From NCBI GenBank assembly GCA_023145575.1, contig JAGLDN010000257.1, positions 1-10,150 of the forward strand: DNA of 10,150 nt, read 5' to 3'. Made by a program: the position numbers and the translations under genes. Source of the stretch: Psychromonas sp. (GTDB lineage Bacteria > Pseudomonadota > Gammaproteobacteria > Enterobacterales > Psychromonadaceae). The notes under the pieces are model-generated. The model saw only the letters and a program-made list of their open reading frames with translations, was not told the origin of the DNA and ran no database searches. This document shows, in pieces, positions 1-5,607 of the stretch (positions are counted from its first letter, which is position 1; each line of letters starts with the position of its first letter).

Positions 1-870
1 ATTATTACCTGTGATTGATTTAATCATTGCGACTTCTTCAAGTCCAACGCCAATAAACTCAAGCTCAATGCCTGCTTCCTTCGCTGACAATTTAACAAAT
101 TGTCGGACGCTGATCTGCTTACCTGTTGCGATAACAAAGTCATCTGCTTTATCTTGTTGCAGCATCATCCACTGCATGCGAACGTAATCTTTTGCATGGC
201 CCCAGTCACGTAATGCATCCATATTACCAAGATATAAACATGATTCTAAACCTTGCGAAATATTAGCAATTGCACGGGTAATTTTACGGGTTACAAACGT
301 TTCACCACGACGAGGAGATTCATGGTTAAATAAAATACCATTACATGCGTACATTCCGTACGATTCACGGTAATTAACGACAATCCAATATGCGTACATT
401 TTTGCTACTGCATAAGGAGAGCGAGGGTGAAATGGCGTTGTTTCTTTTTGTGGTATTTCTTGTACTTCACCATAAAGCTCTGATGTAGATGCTTGGTAAA
501 ACTTGGTTGTTTTTTCCATCCCTAAAAAACGAATTTCTTCTAATAAACGCAGTGTTCCCATTGCATCTACGTCCGCGGTATACTCTGGACACTCAAATGA
601 TACCGCAACATGTGATTGAGCGCCTAAGTTATAAACTTCATCAGGCTGAACATCTTTTAAAATACGCGTTAGGTTTGAAGAGTCCATTAAGTCACCATAA
701 TGAAGAAAAAACTTTTGATTTTTTTCATGATTATCTTGATAGATATGGTCAACACGTTCGGTGTTTAATGACGAAGAGCGACGTTTAATGCCGTGTACTT
801 CATAACCTTTTTCCAGTAATAACTCAGCAAGGTAAGAACCATCTTGACCTGTGATACCAGTGATTAACAT
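1..870 (-). CDS. gmd: GDP-mannose 4,6-dehydratase (C-terminus cut by window edge)
   Basis: Converts GDP-D-mannose to GDP-4-dehydro-6-deoxy-D-mannose in the cytoplasm, the first step to GDP-fucose, GDP-perosamine or GDP-rhamnose for surface polysaccharide. The first 290 codons are present and open to the window edge; the family is about 370 residues, so roughly 80 are missing. An extended short-chain dehydrogenase/reductase fold is seen: NADP-binding glycine motif TGITGQDG (residues 4-11), GIKRRSS just after the first beta-alpha unit, catalytic T129 and E131 in STSELYG, and Y153xxxK157. NHESPRRGE and RDWGHAKDYV are family hallmarks. The ATG at 868-870 is the only ATG after an in-frame TAG (898-900), giving a protein about four residues shorter at the N-terminus than E. 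coli Gmd. There is no convincing Shine-Dalgarno before it; an upstream in-frame CTG (874-876) is the only alternative. Its sugar-pathway partners would lie outside the window. Identity is very secure. Confidence 0.96.
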   Translation of the reverse strand, partial: MLITGITGQDGSYLAELLLEKGYEVHGIKRRSSSLNTERVDHIYQDNHEKNQKFFLHYGDLMDSSNLTRILKDVQPDEVYNLGAQSHVAVSFECPEYTADVDAMGTLRLLEEIRFLGMEKTTKFYQASTSELYGEVQEIPQKETTPFHPRSPYAVAKMYAYWIVVNYRESYGMYACNGILFNHESPRRGETFVTRKITRAIANISQGLESCLYLGNMDALRDWGHAKDYVRMQWMMLQQDKADDFVIATGKQISVRQFVKLSAKEAGIELEFIGVGLEEVAMIKSITGNN

Positions 871-962
871 GGCCAGATTCGGAAGAAAATCAGTCTGCTA
901 AGCCTCTGATATTTCTACACTCTAAAATATTTTAACGGCTGTTATTTTTTGCCTTGTTATTA

Positions 963-986
963 TTTTAATATTTTAATATTTTACTA
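963..986. repeat. Three tandem copies of octamer TTTTAATA (last imperfect)
   Basis: Copies at 963-970, 971-978 and 979-986; the third reads TTTTACTA. On the minus strand this gives repeated TATTAAAA blocks in the gmd upstream region, so a change in copy number would alter promoter spacing. Such short AT-rich repeats also arise by chance or slippage, and no function is shown. Confidence 0.6.
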
Positions 987-992
987 AGTTTA

Positions 993-1014
993 TTGAAATT
1001 TCCTTGAATTTCAA
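993..1014. repeat. Perfect 8-base inverted repeat, 6-base spacer
   Basis: TTGAAATT (993-1000) and AATTTCAA (1007-1014) are exact reverse complements around TCCTTG. There is no T-run directly after it on either strand, so it is not a standard intrinsic terminator. It lies upstream of gmd and just beyond the transposase remnant, and could be an operator, a leader hairpin or part of an element end. Confidence 0.5.
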
Positions 1015-1110
1015 ATTCAGTAAAACATCGTCAAAATTACATGTTCAAAATGTAGCGAAATCACGGTTTTTCTAATCACTTCTGAAATATTATATTTTTA
1101 GATTTACTTT

Positions 1111-1620
1111 TTACGAGTTCAAAACACTTTCACGGTAAATATCACATCGATTTGCTTTGTGTAGTTTTCTTTTTCTTCCGGCTTTAAATGTTTTAGTGCT
1201 TTTTAACCGGTTTAATGCAATATGGCGTACGCTTGCGAGATTCTCAACAGCATTTTCTCGTCCTATCCTGCATTGATCTTCTCCAATTCCAACATCAAGC
1301 TTCCAATGTAAGCTATTTTCAATCGATCAAGGATCTCTGGTTACATTTAAAAACTGTTCACTGGTTAGCTCCGATGAATTGATGTAATACTTGCTTGAGC
1401 AGCTGGCTTCTTTTTCTGTTTGCTTTCTGAATGATAACGTATATCCAATGCTTTTTAGCCCTGCACACTCAAAAGCTAAATCTTCAATTTCGCTGGTATT
1501 TAGTGAGATTAAACCATGGCGATCTTCTATCCTTCCATGTTTTGCATCCTGTGTGGTGAAAACATCTAAAGGATTTTCTTCCAAGCGCTTGGCGTTAAAT
1601 ACAAGTTGTTAATGCTTCAT
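1111..1620 (-). pseudogene. Decayed C-terminal remnant of an ISAs1-family (H-repeat type) transposase
   Basis: Read on the minus strand, this stretch gives the C-terminal third of an ISAs1-family DDE transposase. In order: HGRIEDRHGLIS, SEIEDLAFECAGLKSIGYTL, a KYYINSSELTSEQF block, SIENSLHWKLDVG, GEDQCRIGRENAVENLASV and RHIALNRLK, ending at TAA (1111-1113). E. coli H-repeat proteins have the matching RYYISSADLTAEKF, ENKLHWRLDV and RHIAIN. An in-frame TGA at 1327-1329 sits where the family has the W of RxHW, and the codon before it encodes P instead of H. A frameshift near 1603-1608 splits the upstream reading (EALTTC) from FNAKRLEENPLD, and faint similarity (HLEK) continues in another frame to about 1665. 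About 200 N-terminal residues are absent, so the element is truncated on the side facing the DUF2892 gene and cannot be active. Confidence 0.88.
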
Positions 1621-1708
1621 AATTTCAAGTGTTTTTTTCTAAATGAGATCCATTATCAAAGATAACGGGTATAAATGGCTTTTATTTATCTTTTTTACAG
1701 TGACTTTC

Positions 1709-1894
1709 CTACTTGAAGCCCATTTTTTTTAAGAAAAATACAGCAGGGCAAATCCCTGTAAAAGCACTTTGCAACAAGTTAGCGCCAATAAATAATGTTA
1801 GCCACACGAATGCGGGATGCACAAAATGCGTTAATAAAACACTAAGCAGTATCATTGCGCCTGCTAGCATTCTTACACCATTATCAACTGTCAT
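1709..1894 (-). CDS. DUF2892 small inner-membrane protein (YgaP membrane-domain type)
   Basis: A 61-residue protein with two predicted membrane helices (about residues 8-26 and 29-52) separated by a very short turn at HPAF. The sequence ends with GANLLQSAFTGICPA and LKKMG, the signature of DUF2892 domains such as the C-terminal membrane hairpin of E. coli YgaP. The rhodanese domain of YgaP is absent, so this is the stand-alone membrane version. One cysteine lies in the FTGICP motif. The ATG at 1892-1894 follows an AAGGAA Shine-Dalgarno (about 1904-1909) at good spacing, and the length matches stand-alone family members. It diverges from the ArsR-type gene at 2287. In E. coli the HlyU-like regulator YgaV is encoded with YgaP, so control by that regulator is plausible. 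The family has been linked to sulfur or sulfide handling, but the role of the bare membrane hairpin is not established. Confidence 0.88.
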   Translation of the reverse strand: MTVDNGVRMLAGAMILLSVLLTHFVHPAFVWLTLFIGANLLQSAFTGICPAVFFLKKMGFK

Positions 1895-1914
1895 TACATA
1901 TATTCCTTATATTT

Positions 1915-1927
1915 TTTTATACCAATT
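1915..1927. repeat. 13-base repeat TTTTATACCAATT, copy 1
   Basis: Identical to 5595-5607. On the minus strand it reads AATTGGTATAAAA and places TATAAA just upstream of the DUF2892 gene. Both copies lie in intergenic DNA and face a minus-strand gene. It could be the end of a small dispersed element or a shared promoter-like block. Confidence 0.5.
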
Positions 1928-2206
1928 ACAATTAAATAGTTGTTTTCTCTGTGTAAAATCTAGAATACATTCGTATTAAGTTAATTACGCTATGCAATAA
2001 AACGAGTCAATTAAGGTAAAATTTGCTGCCTATAATAAGACGTATGCCTTTAATTAATGGCAATAACTAGCTATTATCTGTTAATTTACCTTGATGACCC
2101 TAAAAATCTTAGCATTGATTGAATACAATTAATATCTGCTTTTGTTACAATGAGTAAGCATCGCTTAACTCGAAGTCATTTTAATTAGGAGTATGAGTGA
2201 AATAGT

Positions 2207-2235
2207 TTGAAAAGAAAGATCAGTAAATGTAAAAT
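2207..2235 (+). promoter_or_regulatory. Sigma-70 promoter for the arsR-type gene
   Basis: TTGAAA (2207-2212) and TAAAAT (2230-2235) are separated by exactly 17 bases, five of six matches to consensus in each box. Transcription would start near 2242, giving a leader of about 45 bases that contains the GGGAGG ribosome binding site. This is the best-matched promoter in the window, predicted by eye only. Confidence 0.62.
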
Positions 2236-2286
2236 GAGACCCAGTTAACACTTGTTTATGATTCATGGGTGACATGGGAGGTTATA

Positions 2287-2613
2287 ATGAAAAAGTGTTT
2301 AGAGGATATTCACGGAAAAGCAAAAGAAGTTAGCGCACTTTTAAAAATACTTGCACATACAGATAGAATGATTGTTTTATGCCTATTAACAAATGGAGAG
2401 ATGAACGTTTCACAATTGCGATCGCATTCGAATTTAAGCCAGTCTGCTTTTTCGCAGCATCTTGCGGTATTGCGTAATAATAAGTTAGTTAAAGCAAGAA
2501 AATCTTCGCAGCAGGTATTTTACGCGTTATCCGATGGGCGAGTTGATTTGTTGCTTGATGCTTTGCAACATGCATTTTCACAGGGCGGGAAAAAAAACTT
2601 ATCGTCTGCATAA
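2287..2613 (+). CDS. ArsR/SmtB-type transcription regulator, HlyU/YgaV/BigR-like
   Basis: A 108-residue winged-helix repressor. The ATG at 2287 follows GGGAGG (2276-2281) at ideal spacing; an in-frame GTG at 2269 would add six residues but lacks such a site. Domains seen: alpha helices from residue 10 with ALLKILAHTDRMIVLCLL, the helix-turn-helix at about 39-66 (VSQLRSHSNLSQSAFSQHL), and the wing at about 69-82 with a QQVFYAL strand. The LSQSAFSQHLAVLR recognition segment closely matches HlyU of Vibrio (LSQSALSQHLAWLR), a branch that includes YgaV, BigR and SqrR, which sense reactive sulfur or redox through paired cysteines. Here C32 matches the first conserved cysteine, but the C-terminal one (HlyU YCQ) is missing: the C-terminus reads HAFSQGGKKNLSSA. 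The only other cysteine is C4. Metal-ligand motifs such as ELCVCDL are absent. It diverges from a DUF2892 gene, a likely target. Family certain; effector unknown. Confidence 0.93.
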   Translation: MKKCLEDIHGKAKEVSALLKILAHTDRMIVLCLLTNGEMNVSQLRSHSNLSQSAFSQHLAVLRNNKLVKARKSSQQVFYALSDGRVDLLLDALQHAFSQGGKKNLSSA

Positions 2614-2966
2614 GGTCGCGGATTTACAGATAATGTTGGATTAGGTGTATAACATATAGAAAATGTTACGTCATAAGTAGTTACGCATGCTAGTTCTATA
2701 TGAAAACACAGCAATGCAAATTTTGCCGTTATACTCGGCATAAAATGCCCCTCGCGATGATCAGCAACGTTAATCCCATAAAATCGAATTAAAATAAAGA
2801 CGATAATGCGAAATAAGGCGTTCTAATTCGAAATTTAATCACTAGGTGTTTGGTGCAAGTTGGTAAGGATTGTGGGGAAAGCTTGTTTTGTTATGAAAAG
2901 AAGGCAGCGCTGACTTACAACATCTGTATAAGAAATAACGATAAAATAATTGATATTTGAATATTA

Positions 2967-3006
2967 ATTGTATCTACCAGCGGTTAGCCTAGTTGGTAGA
3001 TATAAT
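2967..3006. repeat. Strong hairpin: 9 perfect base pairs extending to about 15 with G-U pairs
   Basis: TATCTACCA (2971-2979) pairs perfectly with TGGTAGATA (2994-3002). Outside these arms A2967, T2968 and T2969 pair with T3006, A3005 and A3004, with a G-U pair at 2970/3003. Inside, 2980/2993 is a G-U pair and 2981/2992 a C-G pair, leaving the loop GGTTAGCCTA. Neither flank carries a T-run. Possible roles are the fold of a small or leader RNA, a dispersed palindromic unit, or a transcript-end stabiliser for arsR or relA. Confidence 0.7.
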
Positions 3007-3129
3007 GTTATACATTGCTCTGACATCTGATCTAATGCTGAGCATTGCATCTTTGTGCTGAGACACTTTTTACTTCACTATTTGTTGAGTTTGGCGTCTT
3101 TATTAGTAGCGGGTATTTCCCCATGTTAG

Positions 3130-3141
3130 CTCAAGATGCAA
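3130..3141. repeat. 12-base repeat CTCAAGATGCAA, copy 1
   Basis: The same 12 bases occur at 5612-5623, ahead of relA, where the reverse complement supplies a candidate -35 box. At 3130 no matching TATACCAATT block lies beside it. It may be one end of a small dispersed intergenic element. Confidence 0.45.
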
Positions 3142-3176
3142 CCTCAGGTCAGATATTTGATAAAAACATACCATGA

Positions 3177-3200
3177 TCCACCTATCCACCTATCCACCTA
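3177..3200. repeat. Three perfect tandem copies of octamer TCCACCTA
   Basis: Copies at 3177-3184, 3185-3192 and 3193-3200 are identical, followed by a partial drift (ACTAACCACTTAA). It lies 60 bases beyond the relA stop codon, in non-coding DNA. Tandem octamers of this kind expand and contract by replication slippage. Confidence 0.85.
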
Positions 3201-3259
3201 ACTAACCACTTAATTACTTAATGAAATTGGCTTACTGATAAAAATAAAAATAGTAGCAA

Positions 3260-5476
3260 TTACAGTCTTCTGACATCCATTACTTCCTTAATTTGTCTTA
3301 GCTTAATCAATAAAGGGGAAATAATTTCGCTGTTATTGACTTCAATATTTAAATCAATGGTTACATAATGATCTTTAACATTTGTAACAGAGTATACAGC
3401 TAGCAAATTCAAATTTTCATTTGCGAATAACGTTGTTATATCTTTGAGCAAGCCACTGCGGTCGATGGATCCAAGGCGCAACATCAGAGAATATCCAGCT
3501 GTAGAAATATCTCCCCAAGTAGCACAAATTAATCGTTCAGGGTGTGCTTCTGTTAAATCTTCTAGTTGCAAACATGACTCTCGATGGATAGAAATTCCAC
3601 GACCTTGCGTAATATAACCTTTAATTGGCTCGCCAGGAATTGGCTGGCAACAACGCGCAATACTGTGCAAGACATTATCAACGCCATCAACAATAATATT
3701 ATTAACATTTTTTTTGTTTTGTTTATTTTTAGTATGTTTTCCGATGGATTCTAAGGCGGCAAGATCTAATTGTTCAGGTGTTTTCTTGTGGTAATGATCA
3801 TCGAGGAAGTGAATTATTTGATTAATGCGCAAATCACCACAGCCAATCCCTGCAAAGATATCATCTAGACAGTGAGCATTAAATCGATCAATCGCAGGCG
3901 TGGCATCTTTGAGCTTAAGCTGCACTTTGGCTAATTCAATTTCTAGTATATCACGCCCTGCAATCACATTTTTTTGACGATCTTGTTTTTTAAACCAAAG
4001 TGCTACCTTGAGCCGTGCCCGAGGCGCATTGATATAACCTAAATTAGGATTTAGCCAATCGCGCCGAGGCATTGGCTCTTTTTGCGTTAAAATTTCGACT
4101 TGATCGCCTGTTTTAAGCTGATAAGTAAATGGAACGATATTTTTAGCTACTTTAGCTCCGATACAACGATGACCTATTTGGCTATGAACATAATATGCAA
4201 AATCAAGTGGTGTCGATCCTGTCGGGAGATCAATCACGTCTCCATCGGGTGTAAAAACATATACCCTGTCATCAAAAATTTGATCTCTCATTGCATCGAG
4301 TGCCCCATTTGATTTTGAAATCTCTTTTTGCCAAGCTAAAATTTTTCGTAACCATGTTATTTTTTCTTCATAATCCGTGGCAGCCTTTCCGCCTGGACTG
4401 CGTTCCTTATATTTCCAATGTGCCGCAACACCTAATTCTGCATCATAATGCATCTGTTGTGTACGAATTTGCACTTCAATTGGTTTTTCAGTTTTTCCTA
4501 AGACAATTGAATGAATAGATTGGTAACCATTCGCTTTTGGTTTTGCAATATAATCAACAAACTCACTCGATATATGATTGAACTGGCTATGGACAGCACC
4601 TAATATCGCATAACAATCTTCAATTCCATCGACAATGATCCTTACTGCTCTTACATCAAATAGCTCATCAAATTTCAATTCCTTTTTCTGCAATTTTCGA
4701 TAAATACTATAAATATGCTTTGGTCGTCCGTATACATTCCCGTTTATCTGGATATCTTTCAATAATTTTTCAACGTCATCGATAAACTGTTTAATATAAT
4801 TTTCTCTATCTTTGCGTTTTTCTGCAAGTAAGACGACTATTTTTTTGTAAGCCTCGGGCTGTTGATAAAAGAAAGTTAAATCTTCAAGTTCCCATTTTAA
4901 TTGGCCAATGCCTAATCGATTTGCAAGCGGAGCGTAAATAGCTGAAACTTCATTTGCAGTCGTTACTTTTGTGAGATTATCTTTATAACGAATTTCCCGC
5001 ATATAACAAACGCGTTCAGCGAGTTTTATCACAACTGCTCGTATATCTCCAACCATGGCAAGTAGCATATGTCGTAAATTAGCCACTTGTGATGGGGCTA
5101 TTTCTGATGCACTTTGCCCTTGAAAAACGCGGATCCCTTCCATATCTGTGGAGTATTTAACAAGTTTTGCCACGCCTTTTCCCCAGCTTTCTTCAACTTG
5201 CTCTTGTGTCAATATGTGATGGTGTGCGAGTAACGGGAAAATAAGTGCAGCATTCAAGGTATCTATATCCATGTTTAATGTCACTAATATTTCAATTATT
5301 TGTATACCGCGCTGCAAGAGTGGTATGTCTTCTTTATTTACGCACAAAGGTAATATTTTATAATAATTCTGCAATAACTTTTCTTGATCGTCATTCATTA
5401 GCCCAAGTGTTGTTATCCACTTAGTCGGATCTGTATTATGTGTTCGAGAAAAGTGTGAACTTCTTATGGAAACCAT
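3260..5476 (-). CDS. relA: RelA, ribosome-dependent GTP/GDP pyrophosphokinase ((p)ppGpp synthetase I)
   Basis: Makes pppGpp/ppGpp from ATP and GTP/GDP when uncharged tRNA occupies the ribosomal A site. Length is 738 residues (E. coli 744). Domains: inactive pseudo-hydrolase at about 20-195, where the HDxxED of bifunctional Rel/SpoT is replaced by FPLLAHH (80-86); synthetase at about 220-345 with GRPKHIYSIYRK (G250), metal-binding D274 in ELFDVRAVRI, NGYQSIH (316-322) and catalytic E334 in IEVQIRT; TGS domain at about 405-465 with H431, matching E. coli H432 that contacts the tRNA CCA end; helical domain; zinc-finger domain with C609, C610, H631 and C635; C-terminal ACT/RRM domain at about 664-738. 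The ATG at 5474-5476 follows a strong GAGGAG site. One oddity: the EXDD motif of monofunctional RelA reads E305-F-V-D308. It lies downstream of rlmD in the same orientation, as in E. coli, but probably has its own promoter in the 275-base gap. Confidence 0.98.
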   Translation of the reverse strand: MVSIRSSHFSRTHNTDPTKWITTLGLMNDDQEKLLQNYYKILPLCVNKEDIPLLQRGIQIIEILVTLNMDIDTLNAALIFPLLAHHHILTQEQVEESWGKGVAKLVKYSTDMEGIRVFQGQSASEIAPSQVANLRHMLLAMVGDIRAVVIKLAERVCYMREIRYKDNLTKVTTANEVSAIYAPLANRLGIGQLKWELEDLTFFYQQPEAYKKIVVLLAEKRKDRENYIKQFIDDVEKLLKDIQINGNVYGRPKHIYSIYRKLQKKELKFDELFDVRAVRIIVDGIEDCYAILGAVHSQFNHISSEFVDYIAKPKANGYQSIHSIVLGKTEKPIEVQIRTQQMHYDAELGVAAHWKYKERSPGGKAATDYEEKITWLRKILAWQKEISKSNGALDAMRDQIFDDRVYVFTPDGDVIDLPTGSTPLDFAYYVHSQIGHRCIGAKVAKNIVPFTYQLKTGDQVEILTQKEPMPRRDWLNPNLGYINAPRARLKVALWFKKQDRQKNVIAGRDILEIELAKVQLKLKDATPAIDRFNAHCLDDIFAGIGCGDLRINQIIHFLDDHYHKKTPEQLDLAALESIGKHTKNKQNKKNVNNIIVDGVDNVLHSIARCCQPIPGEPIKGYITQGRGISIHRESCLQLEDLTEAHPERLICATWGDISTAGYSLMLRLGSIDRSGLLKDITTLFANENLNLLAVYSVTNVKDHYVTIDLNIEVNNSEIISPLLIKLRQIKEVMDVRRL

Positions 5477-5530
5477 TGTAACTCCTCAATATTAATCACA
5501 CTCATTTAAGGTTCAAATATTTCTAGAAAA

Positions 5531-5544
5531 ATGATCCAAATCAA
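5531..5544. promoter_or_regulatory. FNR/CRP-superfamily-like box upstream of relA
   Basis: ATGAT-CCAA-ATCAA matches the FNR consensus TTGAT-N4-ATCAA at nine of ten defined positions. It is centred about 61 bases before the relA start codon. On the minus strand its TTGATT (5544-5539) could serve as a -35 with AATATT (5521-5516) 17 bases on, in which case a bound FNR-type protein would repress. Matches of this quality also occur by chance in AT-rich DNA. Confidence 0.4.
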
Positions 5545-5594
5545 GGAAACATCATTTGAACTGACTTTGCAATAGTTAACTATATGCATTTCTA

Positions 5595-5607
5595 TTTTAT
5601 ACCAATT
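5595..5607. repeat. 13-base repeat TTTTATACCAATT, copy 2
   Basis: Identical to 1915-1927. It is followed by CTCAAGATGCAA (5612-5623), which recurs at 3130-3141. Together they suggest a fragment of a dispersed intergenic element that now carries promoter-like sequence for relA. Confidence 0.5.

Larger units (their letters stand above)
871..1110. other. AT-rich intergenic leader of gmd
   Basis: This 240-base gap lies between gmd and the transposase remnant, both on the minus strand, and must contain the gmd promoter unless gmd is read through from further upstream. I see several TAAAAT-like -10 candidates in the minus orientation between about 920 and 985 but no paired -35 that singles one out. 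I find no JUMPstart/ops element of the kind often found ahead of polysaccharide operons. A triple octamer repeat and an inverted repeat within it are listed separately. One end of the decayed insertion sequence should also fall here, but I could not recognise a terminal repeat. Confidence 0.5.
1895..2286. other. Divergent intergenic region between DUF2892 gene and arsR
   Basis: This 392-base gap serves two divergent genes and has no credible ORF. On the plus strand there is a strong promoter at 2207-2235 (listed separately) and an isolated perfect TATAAT at 2031-2036 with a poor -35. Toward the DUF2892 gene, TATAAA reads on the minus strand at 1916-1921, close to the start codon and inside a repeated 13-mer. 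Candidate operator shapes are GAAT-AC-ATTC (1963-1972), overlapping AATAC-attc-GTATT (1964-1977), and the imperfect palindrome AATAACTAGCTATT (2062-2075). A short direct repeat, CATGGG-tga-CATGGG (2264-2278), overlaps the arsR ribosome binding site. None of these is proven. Confidence 0.5.
2614..3259. other. Gene-free, hairpin-rich stretch downstream of arsR and relA
   Basis: These 646 bases separate the convergent 3' ends of arsR and relA, and I find no supportable gene or clear pseudogene. Contents: overlapping small hairpins TGCCG/CGGCA (2724-2728, 2736-2740) and GGCAT-AAA-ATGCC (2737-2749); an 8-base inverted repeat TCGAATTA/TAATTCGA (2784-2791, 2824-2831); a strong hairpin at 2967-3006; the palindromes TATAA-TG-TTATA (3001-3012) and AATGCT-G-AGCATT (3034-3046); CTCAAGATGCAA (3130-3141), repeated upstream of relA; and a triple octamer at 3177-3200. 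No hairpin is directly followed by a convincing T-run, so I assign no terminator. The mazG gene that often follows relA is absent. Confidence 0.6.

Noticed and set aside
489..788. 99-residue plus-strand ORF inside gmd
   Set aside because: It is antisense to strongly conserved gmd sequence and has no recognisable domain.
1713..1979. 88-residue plus-strand ORF over the DUF2892 gene
   Set aside because: It is the antisense of a recognised membrane protein gene, with no family features of its own.
2193..2210. Five-codon leader ORF ahead of arsR
   Set aside because: The AGGAG lies directly against the ATG, too close for initiation, and most of it lies upstream of the predicted transcription start.
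2520..2741. 73-residue minus-strand ORF overlapping the arsR 3' end
   Set aside because: About 95 bases are antisense to arsR; there is no ribosome binding site and no recognisable domain.
2980..3000. tRNA-like string GTTAGCCTAGTTGGTAGA
   Set aside because: It resembles a D arm, but no acceptor, anticodon or T arm (no GGTTCGA) follows, and the segment is better explained as the loop and 3' arm of the hairpin at 2967-3006.
3260..5476. Bifunctional SpoT/Rel identity for the synthetase gene
   Set aside because: The HDxxED hydrolase motif is absent and the sequence tracks E. coli RelA throughout, with relA synteny next to rlmD and barA.
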